This document shows, piece after piece, positions 44,496-54,178 of a DNA stretch of 64,000 nucleotides (its first letter is position 1; every line of letters starts with the position of its first letter). Position numbers and translations under genes: made by a program. The DNA is from Indolivaga alginatilytica (lineage in GTDB: Bacteria; Bacteroidota; Bacteroidia; Bacteroidales; Dysgonomonadaceae), in contig NZ_QICL01000019.1 of the NCBI RefSeq assembly GCF_003201355.1, positions 1-64,000 of the forward strand. Reading direction: 5' to 3'. The notes below the pieces were generated by a model. It saw only the letters and a program-made list of their open reading frames with translations, ran no database searches and was not told where the DNA came from.

Positions 44496-45536
44496 TTATC
44501 TACGTATAAATAAGCTTTGGGATTTACCTTTTCTGAAAATCATAGCATCATTACGTTTACCTTTACGAAGTTCTTTTTGTTCCTCTTCAGGCAGCATAAC
44601 TACACTTCTACACTCATCGCAACAACATCCTTTCATAGCCTCGGCACACTCGGGACATTGGATAAACAGAAGGTGACAACCTTCGTTCGCACAATTGGTA
44701 TGTGTATCACAAGCTTTACCACACTGATGACAATGTGCAATAATATCTTCGGTTATACGCTCACCCAAGCGATTGTCGAAAACAAAATTTTTACCAATAA
44801 ACTTACTGTCTAATCCTTCGGCTTTTACTTGTCTTGTATATTCAATAATACCACCTTCCAATTGATAGACATTCTTAAAACCCTGATGCTTGAAGTAAGC
44901 ACTGGCTTTCTCGCAACGAATACCTCCTGTACAATACATCAACAGGTTTTTGTTTTCTTTATGCTCTTCCAGCATTTTATCTATAATAGGAAGAGATTCT
45001 CTAAATGTTGTAACATCAGGAGTTACAGCTCCTTCGAAATGCCCCACTTCGCTTTCATAATGATTACGCATATCCAACACCACGGTATCAGGATCAGCCA
45101 TCATCTCATGAAATTCTTTTGCTCTAAGATGTACACCAATATCGGTAACATCAAAAGTTTCGTCATTAAGCCCGTCTGCCACAATCTTCTCGCGAACTTT
45201 AATCGTAAGTTTTAGAAAAGATTTGTTATCATGCTCAACTGCTACATTCAATCGAATATCTTTCATAAACGGATAAGTATCCAGATAATCTTTAAAAGCT
45301 GAAATATTAGCGGCTGGCAACGAAAGCTGCGCATTGATACCTTCGGTAGCTACATAAATACGTCCAAGCACATCTAGTTTTGACCACTCCGGAAAAAGAG
45401 CATCTCTAAAAGCCTGAGGATCGGCTATATGAGCATAAGCATAAAAAGAAAGTGTGAGACGTTGAACTCCTGCTTCATCTATCAGTTTGGCTCTTTCATC
45501 AGCGCTCATCAAATTGTACAGTTGCATATTATACAA
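44496..45536 (-). CDS. trhO: tRNA uridine(34) hydroxylase TrhO (rhodanese family)
   Basis: 346 residues. An N-terminal acylphosphatase-like domain (about 20-115; RIYVATEGINAQLSLP) is followed by a rhodanese domain with VLDMRNHYESEVGHFEGAV. The catalytic Cys is in LLMYCTGGIRCEKASAY. A C-terminal zinc-like Cys cluster (CHQCGKACDTHTNCANEGC, and CPEC and CCCDEC) follows. TrhO/YceA makes 5-hydroxyuridine at position 34 of certain tRNAs. ATG at codon 4 or 10 are alternative starts. The gene stands alone behind a minus-strand repeat copy. Confidence 0.93.
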   Translation of the reverse strand: MYNMQLYNLMSADERAKLIDEAGVQRLTLSFYAYAHIADPQAFRDALFPEWSKLDVLGRIYVATEGINAQLSLPAANISAFKDYLDTYPFMKDIRLNVAVEHDNKSFLKLTIKVREKIVADGLNDETFDVTDIGVHLRAKEFHEMMADPDTVVLDMRNHYESEVGHFEGAVTPDVTTFRESLPIIDKMLEEHKENKNLLMYCTGGIRCEKASAYFKHQGFKNVYQLEGGIIEYTRQVKAEGLDSKFIGKNFVFDNRLGERITEDIIAHCHQCGKACDTHTNCANEGCHLLFIQCPECAEAMKGCCCDECRSVVMLPEEEQKELRKGKRNDAMIFRKGKSQSLFIRR

Positions 45537-45544
45537 TATTTTAA

Positions 45545-45633
45545 GTTAAGTAAATATTTATCACTACATCTTATAGGCATAACAAACTATTGCTGTTCCA
45601 CTTACTTAAGAAACAGAAAGGTCCGAGACCTTA
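45545..45633 (-). repeat. Dispersed intergenic repeat, minus orientation
   Basis: On the minus strand: AAGGTCTCGGACCTTTCTGT, then TTCTTAAGTAAGTGGAACAG, CAATAGTTTGTTATGCC and TAAATATTTACTTAAC. The palindrome is at 45619-45631. The tail ends near the trhO start, as for the copies before 2187 and 3154. Confidence 0.7.
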
Positions 45634-45664
45634 AATAAAGAGACAAAAGTAAGTGCAAAAAACA

Positions 45665-45693
45665 AGAACCGATGACTATGAGTCATCGGTTCT
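45665..45693 (-). terminator. Terminator of the ABC exporter gene
   Basis: AGAACCGATGACT pairs perfectly with AGTCATCGGTTCT over an ATG loop; on the minus strand TGTTTTTTG follows. Confidence 0.85.
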
Positions 45694-45724
45694 ATCTATA
45701 TCTAAACCTAAACAGGTTGTAACC

Positions 45725-47578
45725 TTAGAATTGTTGCATGTCACACAATTTACGATAGTATCCGTTAAGATCATACAACTCATTGTGATGACCCCTTTCT
45801 ACAATACGGCCTTCGTGCATTACGCATATCTCATCGGCAGTTTTTATTGTAGACAGTCGGTGAGCAATTACGATAGTCGTACGATTACGCATCAAGTTTT
45901 CAAGAGCCTCCTGAACCAGTCGTTCCGATTCGGTATCAAGAGCAGAGGTTGCCTCATCCAGAATAAGTATCTGAGGATTTTTAAGTATCGCACGAGCAAT
46001 GCTTACACGCTGACGTTGTCCTCCCGAAAGCTTTCCTCCACGATCACCAATGTTAGTATCATAGCCGTTTTCTGTTCCAACAATAAAATCATGTGCATTA
46101 GCTATTTTTGCAGCCTCTACAACATCATCCATCGTTGCACTATCTACTCCAAAAGTGATGTTATTAAAGAATGTATCATTAAATAGAATTGCTTCCTGAT
46201 TCACGTTCCCCATCAAAGAACGTAAGTCAACTATCTTTGCATCTCTAACATTAACGCCATCTATTAAGATTTCGCCCTTATCCACATCATAGAAACGAGG
46301 AAGCAAATCGACCATTGTAGATTTACCTGAACCCGATTGTCCTACGAGAGCAATAGTCTTACCTTTAGGTATTATGAGGTTTATATCCTGCAACACCCAA
46401 TTATTTTGATACTTAAACCAAACTCCTTTATATTCTATCTTGTCATTGAAAGGTATTTGCACAGGGTTCTCAGGATCAGTTATATTACTTTCTGCTGCTA
46501 GTATTTTATCTATACGAACCATGGACGCCAAACCTTTCTGAATAGCATAGGCGGATTTAGAAAATTCCTTAGCCGGATTTATAATACTGTAAAACATCAC
46601 CAAATAAAACATGAAGCTCGATGCAGTTATAGAAGCATCGTGTCCAAGAATAAGATTACCACCATACCAAAGCACAATAGCGATAGTCAGCGTTCCCAAG
46701 AATTCACTCATAGGATGAGCCAATTGTTGACGACGATTTATTTTATTAGACATTCTGCGCAAGTCATCGCCACCTTTGTGAAATCTACCAGCTACTTTCT
46801 TTTCAGCATTAAAAGCTTTTATAATACGCAATCCACCTAAAGTCTCTTCGATTTGAGCCATTAACTCTCCCCATTTCTCTTGGGCTTCCGTAGACTGACG
46901 TTTTAAAGTCTTCCCGACCCGACCCATTATAAAACCTGATACAGGAAGTAGCACCAACACAAAAATCGTTAGTTGCCAACTGATAACCAACATCGTTGTG
47001 AAGTATACTAAAATCAAAATAGGATTTTTGAAAAGCATATCTAAGGAACTCATAATTGAGTTTTCTACCTCACCAACATCACCGGTCATTCTACCAATGA
47101 TATCACCTTTTCGTTCTTCCGAAAAGAAAGACAATGGAAGTGAGAGTATTTTATCATTTATCTGATTACGAATATCTCGCACTACACCTGTACGTATCGG
47201 AATAAGGAAAAAAGAACTTAGATAAGTAACGCCAACCTTCACTAAAGTCATTCCAACCAAAGCCAATGCCAGAATAAACAAAATAGAGGAAGCTCCATAT
47301 TGCTCAATATAATTAGCACTCAGATAATAAAAATTATTCTGAGCAACTTCCATTACAGATTCTACTTTCTGAAAAATAGTTGTTGCATCCGGGCTGATCC
47401 AAGGCAAAAATTCATATGTATCCTCATTTATTTTAAAAAGGATATTAAGAATTGGCACTATCAAAGCAAAGGATAGTACATTCATTAACGCCGACAGGAT
47501 ATTAAAAGCAAAACTAAAAATAAGCTCCCTTTTGTAAGGAGGCATAAATCGGCGAAGAATACGTAAAAAATCTTTCAT
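45725..47578 (-). CDS. MsbA-like ABC exporter (fused permease-ATPase)
   Basis: 617 residues. A six-helix membrane domain (about 15-330) is followed by an ATPase with Walker A GQSGSGKST, signature LSGGQRQR, Walker B ILILDEATSALD and the H-loop in IVIAHRLSTI. It is a half-transporter that works as a homodimer. The lipid A/lipid-linked exporter branch (MsbA) is most likely given length and sequence, though peptide or drug export cannot be excluded. The gene stands alone with its own terminator. It has no N-terminal peptidase domain, so it is not an obvious exporter for the peptide at 14197. Confidence 0.9.
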   Translation of the reverse strand: MKDFLRILRRFMPPYKRELIFSFAFNILSALMNVLSFALIVPILNILFKINEDTYEFLPWISPDATTIFQKVESVMEVAQNNFYYLSANYIEQYGASSILFILALALVGMTLVKVGVTYLSSFFLIPIRTGVVRDIRNQINDKILSLPLSFFSEERKGDIIGRMTGDVGEVENSIMSSLDMLFKNPILILVYFTTMLVISWQLTIFVLVLLPVSGFIMGRVGKTLKRQSTEAQEKWGELMAQIEETLGGLRIIKAFNAEKKVAGRFHKGGDDLRRMSNKINRRQQLAHPMSEFLGTLTIAIVLWYGGNLILGHDASITASSFMFYLVMFYSIINPAKEFSKSAYAIQKGLASMVRIDKILAAESNITDPENPVQIPFNDKIEYKGVWFKYQNNWVLQDINLIIPKGKTIALVGQSGSGKSTMVDLLPRFYDVDKGEILIDGVNVRDAKIVDLRSLMGNVNQEAILFNDTFFNNITFGVDSATMDDVVEAAKIANAHDFIVGTENGYDTNIGDRGGKLSGGQRQRVSIARAILKNPQILILDEATSALDTESERLVQEALENLMRNRTTIVIAHRLSTIKTADEICVMHEGRIVERGHHNELYDLNGYYRKLCDMQQF

Positions 47579-47720
47579 ATAGGAGTCTAAGTGAATAAAA
47601 GGATCTGATCGTACATTGATAAAGATAACCCATCTTTATTTTATAAGACATTAGATCTGTTCTGTGACCTTAAAACAAGCCCGCAAGTTAGTCATAATTA
47701 TTTTCATCCAAAACACAATG

Positions 47721-47752
47721 TTTGGCGATCTTATGAATCATCCATATATTTG
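47721..47752 (+). promoter_or_regulatory. Canonical Bacteroidota promoter of the subtilase gene
   Basis: TTTG (47721-47724), a 20-base spacer, then TATATTTG (47745-47752), fitting TTTG-N(17-23)-TAnnTTTG. Transcription would start near 47759, 13 bases before the ATG. Confidence 0.7.
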
Positions 47753-47771
47753 CTTATAAAAAGACAAAAGA

Positions 47772-49391
47772 ATGATTAGATATATCCTCCTTTCCCTTTG
47801 TGTATTATACAACCTGACGATATTCTCTTCCGAAGGATATATGTTCAGAATACAACTCAAAGACAAAGGACAAACAACCTACTCCATAGACAAACCCGAA
47901 AAGTTTCTTTCGAAGCGTGCAATAGAACGTCGACAAAGACAACACATCGGCATAGATGAAACGGATATACCGATTTCATCGACATATATTAATATTATCG
48001 AGAATTTAGGATGCAAGGTAGTTGCAAGGAGTAAATGGTTAAGTACTGTTAGCATTTATTGTATAGACAGCTCATTTGTTGATAAAATAAAAGAGCTTGA
48101 CTTTGTAAGCAATGCAACTTTTGCCTGGAAAGGGGACACAACCAATACAGAAACAAAAGATATTGCAAGAAGCAAACGCACCGTTATTAAATCTGAAAGT
48201 GAATACGGATATGGAGAAGATCAGATACGAACAGTAAATGGTCAGTTTCTACACAAAGAAGGATATAGAGGCAAAGGCCTTGAAATCGCGGTTATTGATG
48301 CAGGATTCAGAAATTTGAACGAGCTCTTACTTCTTGATAATGTATCTATAAAAGGGTCTAAGGATTTTGTATTTAATGGTGACGACATCTTTAAAAGTAG
48401 CGATCATGGATTGAAAGTATTATCAGTTCTGGCAGCAAACCGCCCCAATATATTTATAGGAACCGCTCCTGAGGCAAAATATTGGTTGCTACGATCAGAA
48501 GACAATCGATCTGAATTCCCAATTGAGGAAGATTATTGGGCAACGGCAGCCGAGTATGCCGACAGTATAGGGGTAGACATAATAAACGCTTCGCTTGGCT
48601 ATCACACATTTCATGCTCCTGCACAAAGTTATACCCACGAACAACTCGACGGAAAGACCGCTTATATCACTCAAGCTGCCGAAATAGCCGCATCCAAGGG
48701 AATCTTTGTTGAGATAAGCGCAGGAAATGAAGGTTCAAACTCATGGAAAAAAATCGCATTTCCGGCAGATGCTGAGAATGTACTTACTGTTGGAGCTATA
48801 GCCAGAGATTCAACTATCGCCTATTTCAGTTCAATAGGTCCCACAGCAGATGGAAGGATAAAACCCGATGTTGTAGCTGTAGGAGTTAATACTGCCGTTG
48901 TAGCTAGTTCGGGAGAGGTAGAGCCGGCACAAGGCACATCATTCTCCGGTCCCATCATGGCAGGATTGGCTGCCTGCTTATGGCAATCAGCACCTAATCT
49001 AACTAGTTTAGAATTACTCGATATTATCAGAAAATCCGGAGACAGATACAACAATCCCGATAATTACTACGGATATGGTATCCCTAATATGAAAACTGCA
49101 TTTCTTTTGGCAGGAAACACGCCAACAGGAATAGAAGAGGAAGCGATCAATAGCGAGCCTCTATTTGAGATAAAGTCCGATAGTATCGGTCATTTTAGAG
49201 TTTTCAGAAATAGAGAAACTAATGATAACACATACACGATTAGAGTTCACAATCTGGATGGAAAAACAATTCTCACAGATACTCTAAGCGAACAGGAACA
49301 AGATTTCCGATTACATGATTCTTCTAAACAAGTAAGAATTATAACCATTACAGGGACAGGAATAAAGGAATCGTATAAAATTATATTTTAA
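47772..49391 (+). CDS. S8 family subtilisin-like serine protease
   Basis: 539 residues with a signal peptide (MIRYILLSLCVLYNLTIFSS). A Bacteroidota-type prodomain (RIQLKDKGQTTYSIDKPEKF, LSKRAIERRQRQ) precedes the catalytic domain. The triad is D176 (AVIDAGF), H212 (SSDHGLKV) and S390 (GTSFSGP), with the oxyanion Asn in EISAGNEGSN. The last 80 residues (VHNLDGKTILTDTL) are beta-rich and resemble a reduced type IX secretion C-terminal domain, but a typical ending is not clear. It is a secreted protease. It lies 12 bases upstream of xseA, so the two are probably cotranscribed. Confidence 0.92.
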   Translation: MIRYILLSLCVLYNLTIFSSEGYMFRIQLKDKGQTTYSIDKPEKFLSKRAIERRQRQHIGIDETDIPISSTYINIIENLGCKVVARSKWLSTVSIYCIDSSFVDKIKELDFVSNATFAWKGDTTNTETKDIARSKRTVIKSESEYGYGEDQIRTVNGQFLHKEGYRGKGLEIAVIDAGFRNLNELLLLDNVSIKGSKDFVFNGDDIFKSSDHGLKVLSVLAANRPNIFIGTAPEAKYWLLRSEDNRSEFPIEEDYWATAAEYADSIGVDIINASLGYHTFHAPAQSYTHEQLDGKTAYITQAAEIAASKGIFVEISAGNEGSNSWKKIAFPADAENVLTVGAIARDSTIAYFSSIGPTADGRIKPDVVAVGVNTAVVASSGEVEPAQGTSFSGPIMAGLAACLWQSAPNLTSLELLDIIRKSGDRYNNPDNYYGYGIPNMKTAFLLAGNTPTGIEEEAINSEPLFEIKSDSIGHFRVFRNRETNDNTYTIRVHNLDGKTILTDTLSEQEQDFRLHDSSKQVRIITITGTGIKESYKIIF

Positions 49392-49403
49392 GCTCACACA
49401 TCA

Positions 49404-50639
49404 ATGGAACAAGCAATAATCTCATTATACGAACTAAATAATTTAGTGAGGGGTGTTATAGCAAATACATTCTCCCAATCTTTTTGGATACGTGCCGAGA
49501 TGAGCGATGTGAGAGTCAATCAAAATGGTCACTGTTATCTCGAATTCATCGAGAAAGACAGCCAAAACCGAAATATTATAGCTAAAGCACGTGGGAGCAT
49601 CTGGTCTAATGTTTTCAGGCTTATAAAAGCCTATTTCGAATCAGAAACAGGGCAAGCTTTCGGTACAGGATTAAAAGTTCTTGTTCAGGTCAGTGTAGAG
49701 TTTCATGAACTGTATGGTTATAGCCTCAATGTTCACAATATCGACCCGACCTATACCCTAGGCGATCAGGCTCGTACCAGAGCTTTAATAATAAAGCAAC
49801 TGGAAGAGGAAGGAGTGCTAACCCTCAATAAAGAATTGGAACTACCTGATATTGCAAATCGGATTGCCGTTATATCATCTCCAACTGCCGCGGGATACGA
49901 GGATTTTTGCAATCAATTGGAGAATAATGCGGATCAATTTGCATTTTATACTCATTTATTCCCTGCAGTTATGCAAGGAGAAAGAACAGAAGCATCTATC
50001 ATATCGGCACTTGAACGAATTTACGAGCATATCGACAAGTTTGATGCTGTGGTCATCATTCGTGGAGGAGGAGCAACATCCGAATTGAGTAGCTTCGACT
50101 CGTATCTGCTGGCTGCAAACTGTGCTCAATTTCCTCTACCTATCATAACAGGAATTGGTCACGAACGAGATGATAGCGTATTAGACATAGTAGCTCATAC
50201 AAGAGCGAAAACACCTACTGCTGTTGCTGAATTCCTGATAAAGAGAATACAATCGACAGCCACCATCATGTATGATCTGCAAGAATCGATTGTGACATCA
50301 ACAAATAGAAAAATAACGGAAGAAACAGTATTTCTGAACACATTAGCCACTCATTTCTCATATATAACGAAAGACAGGACAAAAGATCAGCTCAACAAGC
50401 TTAATAGTTTTGCAGACAGATTGAGAAATGCAGCGAAAAGGGTAATTCAAGAAGAAACACATAAGTTAGTAAACAGAGAACAACTACTCAATCTAATTTC
50501 ACCGGAAAATATCCTAAAAAAAGGCTATACACTTACAATAAGGGATAATAAAATTGTAAAAAGTTCAGCCGAGCTAAAGTCTGGTGATAAGATTACCAAT
50601 CGATTTTATGATGGAGAAGTAGTATCCGAGGTTAAATAA
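49404..50639 (+). CDS. xseA: Exodeoxyribonuclease VII large subunit
   Basis: 411 residues. An N-terminal OB-fold (about 5-105; FWIRAEMSDVRVNQNGHCYLEF) is followed by the nuclease core, with IAVISSPTAAGYEDFCNQL, VVIIRGGGATSELSSFD and GIGHERDDSVLD. A coiled-coil region and the C-terminal LKKGYTLTIRD motif complete it. ExoVII degrades single-stranded DNA from both ends in mismatch repair and recombination. The small subunit gene xseB, often adjacent, is not found here. The start lies 12 bases after the subtilase stop. Confidence 0.94.
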   Translation: MEQAIISLYELNNLVRGVIANTFSQSFWIRAEMSDVRVNQNGHCYLEFIEKDSQNRNIIAKARGSIWSNVFRLIKAYFESETGQAFGTGLKVLVQVSVEFHELYGYSLNVHNIDPTYTLGDQARTRALIIKQLEEEGVLTLNKELELPDIANRIAVISSPTAAGYEDFCNQLENNADQFAFYTHLFPAVMQGERTEASIISALERIYEHIDKFDAVVIIRGGGATSELSSFDSYLLAANCAQFPLPIITGIGHERDDSVLDIVAHTRAKTPTAVAEFLIKRIQSTATIMYDLQESIVTSTNRKITEETVFLNTLATHFSYITKDRTKDQLNKLNSFADRLRNAAKRVIQEETHKLVNREQLLNLISPENILKKGYTLTIRDNKIVKSSAELKSGDKITNRFYDGEVVSEVK

Positions 50640-50662
50640 AACACTCTACTCTAGGCAGTTCA

Positions 50663-51526
50663 TTATATCAATTTCAAGTCTTTTTTTGTCAGAATATCAT
50701 CTATGGCATCACTATAATCCGAAGCATCCTTCCACAAAGAAGCATTCATACTGTGAAACCAACTATCGTCGATGAATTCGACCGTCTCAGGGTAATCATA
50801 CCCCAATTTATCTAGAGTTATTCGTAATTCAGCGGCAAAAGTAAAATCAGAATCATTCAACTTAGAATAAAGTGAATACCACAATGCTCCACCTGTATCT
50901 AAATAAGTATCCTTAATCTTAGATGGCGAAAAGTCAACTTTAATATCAGCTAAAAAGTCAAATTCAAAGAAAGAAAATCCCGGCCAAAGATACCAATACG
51001 AGTCTCTCGTCTCTTTTTTACCATAAAAAATCTGATTGTCAAATGTTTTTACTATTGATACAGGACGAATAGGATATATATCGTGATCCAAAAAACCAAA
51101 CCAGCGAGGTTTACGTTTCATCACAACTTGATAAAAAACCCAGTTAAGAGATACTCCATGAGATTTTGACCCTATAATAAACGAATTGTTTTCTAATTGA
51201 GGAATACCAACATACATTACTCCCTCATTCTCACAGATTAATCGTATTTCTTCCCTTTTTTCCGGCATATTAGAGTTATCCGCAACTATATGGGTGTAAT
51301 TATCATCTCTTACATTTTCTTTTATTTTACGTATCTGATGTTTAAGCACATGAACATTATTAAAGGCAATTGTAATAAGATCAAGGCTTGTTTCGCTGTC
51401 TTGTGGTTTAACCATATCAGAACATTCCGCAGGCACTTTCAGCAACTTATTCAACTGCGAATAATACTTATATAAATTGACTCGTCTCAAAAAGGATTGC
51501 TTTTTCTCAGGGCTTCTTAACTTCAT
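50663..51526 (-). CDS. Putative glycosyltransferase, GT-A fold
   Basis: 287 residues, soluble. An early strand LDLITIAFNNVHVLKHQI resembles the GT2-like nucleotide-binding start. IVADNSNMPEKREEI follows, and FGFLDHDIYPI supplies a DxD metal site. The C-terminal part is aromatic-rich (YWYLWPGFSFFEFDF). It is diverged from standard GT2 enzymes, and the sugar donor cannot be read. It sits next to the flippase gene, consistent with surface polysaccharide assembly. Confidence 0.65.
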   Translation of the reverse strand: MKLRSPEKKQSFLRRVNLYKYYSQLNKLLKVPAECSDMVKPQDSETSLDLITIAFNNVHVLKHQIRKIKENVRDDNYTHIVADNSNMPEKREEIRLICENEGVMYVGIPQLENNSFIIGSKSHGVSLNWVFYQVVMKRKPRWFGFLDHDIYPIRPVSIVKTFDNQIFYGKKETRDSYWYLWPGFSFFEFDFLADIKVDFSPSKIKDTYLDTGGALWYSLYSKLNDSDFTFAAELRITLDKLGYDYPETVEFIDDSWFHSMNASLWKDASDYSDAIDDILTKKDLKLI

Positions 51527-51534
51527 ATACTTAA

Positions 51535-51622
51535 GTAATTTCGACTATTTAACACTAACTTTTAGTTATAACTAACTGTACTTATTCTACTTGCCAAAGC
51601 TATAAAAAGGTGCGAGACCTTA
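51535..51622 (-). repeat. Dispersed intergenic repeat, minus orientation
   Basis: On the minus strand it starts AAGGTCTCGCACCTTTTTAT (palindrome 51608-51620), touching the flippase stop codon, then AGCTTTGGCAAG and AGTTATAACTAA. It lies between flippase and glycosyltransferase genes on the same strand. Confidence 0.65.
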
Positions 51623-53086
51623 TTTTGTTTTGAGAATTGTCTTTGTCAAAACTCCGATAGCGTCCCTGACAATGACCGACCCGAAGAAATAGAGTATTGA
51701 TATATATATTAACGCAACCAAAATTATTTGAAAAATGGTAAGCAGCAAGAAATTACCAATCAGATACTGAAGCATATAACCACAAACCACCGCTAACAGT
51801 GTAGTGGCAAAGTAAGGAGACAAATCTTTGAGTAATTCAACCATTTTGTAATCGATATCCTTATTGCAAATGTAAGAACTTACAACGTATTTAATAAAGT
51901 AAGTAAGTGACAAGCCTCCCACCAAGTACAAATAATCGAGCTTGAAACTCAAAGATATTACAATAACAAATAAAATGAGTACATTCCGAAAAATCTCCAG
52001 CGAAAGTATCTTACCCGATTTTCCTTTAACCCTCAGAAGATCGGTGTTAGAGGAGTCTAAAGAAGCAAAAAGCCCACCTAGACATAATAGTTGAAGGATA
52101 GGAACAGTATCAGCCCATCCGACTCTCAATAGCGATATAATAAATGGTTTAGAAACCAGTATCATCCCGATAAAAAGGGGAAAAACAATAAAAGCTTTCG
52201 CACGTATAAATTTTCGGACAGCTTTTTTTAATCTGACATTATCGTCAATATTAGACAGAACGGTAAAAGGTACACTTTGGATTGTTCCTGCCAAAAAATC
52301 AAAAACCGTATTATGCAATTTGGTTGCCTGATTGTATAGCCCCGTAATCCCTAATGAATACTGCTTAGCTATTATATTTTGCGGAATATTGGTAGAAAAA
52401 GAGTTCAACACCCCTCCTATTACCAACTTTGAGCCGAAAGCAAAGAACTCTTTGAATGATTCGCCCGAAAAATGTCCTGCCGGCTTCCATTTGCCAAAAA
52501 TCCATAAGCAAGCCGATCTTATCAATGAAATAACCACTATTTGCGAAGCTAACGCCCAAACTCCATACCCGAAATAGGCAAGAAGTAAAGCAATAGAGTA
52601 TGAAATCAGCACAGAAAAGAAGTTGATCTTTGTAATCAGCTTATAATTAATCTCTTTAAGTAGTTTTGCATTCTGAATGATAGCGAAAGAATTAAACAGG
52701 AATGAAAGGAACAGGAATCGCGCAAGTGGAGCCAATATTGGTTGATTATAATAACTACTGATTATTGGTGCTAAAAAAAACAAGACTATATATAAAGTAA
52801 ATCCGATAAATATATTTGTATAAAACACTGTAATATAATCAGATTGGGTTGGATTTTTCTTTCTGATTAAAGCTGTTGTAAAGCCACTTTCCTGTAATAA
52901 ATTAGCCATTCCTGTAAAAATAGCCAATACACCGATTAATCCGTAGTTTTCTTTATCAAGCATCCTTGCAAGTAAAACTCCGGAGACAAAAACAAATAAT
53001 TGTTGAAAAAGCTTATCGGCAGCACTCCAACTGAGTCCGGAAACTGTTTTCTCTTTTAATGTTTTCTCTTTCATCGAATAATCCAA
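51620..53086 (-). CDS. Wzx-type polysaccharide flippase
   Basis: 488 residues with about 12-14 membrane helices, of the MOP/MVF superfamily (TuaB/WzxC type). The N-terminus ASVSGLSWSAADKLFQQLFVF-like segment and NYGLIGVLAIFTGMANLLQESGF are typical of oligosaccharide flippases. It moves undecaprenyl-linked repeat units across the inner membrane. ATG at residue 5 is a plausible alternative start. It fits with the flanking glycosyltransferases; I saw no polymerase (Wzy) gene in the window. Confidence 0.88.
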   Translation of the reverse strand: MDYSMKEKTLKEKTVSGLSWSAADKLFQQLFVFVSGVLLARMLDKENYGLIGVLAIFTGMANLLQESGFTTALIRKKNPTQSDYITVFYTNIFIGFTLYIVLFFLAPIISSYYNQPILAPLARFLFLSFLFNSFAIIQNAKLLKEINYKLITKINFFSVLISYSIALLLAYFGYGVWALASQIVVISLIRSACLWIFGKWKPAGHFSGESFKEFFAFGSKLVIGGVLNSFSTNIPQNIIAKQYSLGITGLYNQATKLHNTVFDFLAGTIQSVPFTVLSNIDDNVRLKKAVRKFIRAKAFIVFPLFIGMILVSKPFIISLLRVGWADTVPILQLLCLGGLFASLDSSNTDLLRVKGKSGKILSLEIFRNVLILFVIVISLSFKLDYLYLVGGLSLTYFIKYVVSSYICNKDIDYKMVELLKDLSPYFATTLLAVVCGYMLQYLIGNFLLLTIFQIILVALIYISILYFFGSVIVRDAIGVLTKTILKTK

Positions 53087-54178
53087 GATCTGAGACCTCT
53101 TATATTACTTTTATAAATAATAAATATGACTTCCAGCTATACCTAAAAAAATAATGCATTGTGTATTAGTCGATAGTGTAACCCCTTTTGTTGCTTTAGC
53201 AGGTAAATAACACTAAATCGTTATAATTATAAAGCGATGTCTATAAATATTTAATACTATTTAGATATTAAAGGCAAAGGTAAAAAAACGAATCAAACCT
53301 CGAGCCTAATTAATCTTTTCTTTTAGAAGACTAAAATTGAAAGAAGATCGTAACCCTTTTTAGTATTTCTGTAAGTATAATACCTGAGAAATAGATAATC
53401 CAAAAACATATAATCAGATACTTTTATCTTACAAAAATAATGCAAAACACTTACAATAATTCAAGTAAAAAGACAACAGATATTACTAAATCTAAGAAAA
53501 TAATTGATATTAATTTTATTAATAAGTTTTCCAATTGGTTATTTTAAAAAAATTCAATAGAAACTAATAAATAAATACATTAAAAATAAATATATAATTA
53601 GTGATATATATCATCAGAATTATATCTATATTTTAACTTTATAACTAAATAAATAATATCATAATATTTTCATTACAAATAGAATAAATACACCTCTATT
53701 ATAGATTATAATAATAATAAAATTATTTTAACTTAATTATATAAAATATCTTTTAGAAAAATATCTATAAACTAAAATAAAAATAGCATACTAAATAGTT
53801 TATTTTGAAATATTAATTGATTAAAATTCATAAATAAATTTAGAAAAAGAAAATATTCTACTGAAAATATGAATTTAAGAGCAAAAAATAAAATAGCATA
53901 CATCGATAAGATAGTAAATAAATTCGATACGATCTATAATGAAAGAAGTAAGTAAAAAGCATCAAAAATGAGTTATTCTAATTCAAAAATATTTAGAATT
54001 ATCAGCAATAATCACACTAACAAAATTACAGCTATTTTTATGCTAAATTCTTTTTATCTTTGATAAGTAACAGCAACGGACTAAAGCCCTGTCCTCAAGA
54101 CATAACTTACTGTTTTTGTTACACTTATAAGACATCAAAAAAAAGTCTACGACTTTAAATAAAGAAAAGAACTATTTA
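53087..54178. other. Very AT-rich gene-free region of 1.1 kb
   Basis: No ORF above 60 codons. The left part (53181-53270) holds a degenerate plus-strand copy of the dispersed repeat (CCCTTTTGTTGCTTTAGCAG, GTTATAAT, AATATTTAATAC). From about 53400 to 54050 the sequence is almost pure A/T and shows only short direct repeats. TATCTTTG at 54055-54062 is a probable -7 box for the fucosyltransferase gene, giving a leader of over 100 bases. An AAGTCTACGACTTT palindrome related to AGGTCnnnGACCT lies at about 54143. Confidence 0.6.

Noticed and set aside
45725-47578. The ABC exporter as the transporter of the RiPP-like peptide
   Set aside because: It has no C39 peptidase domain, lies 30 kb away, and its sequence fits the MsbA branch.
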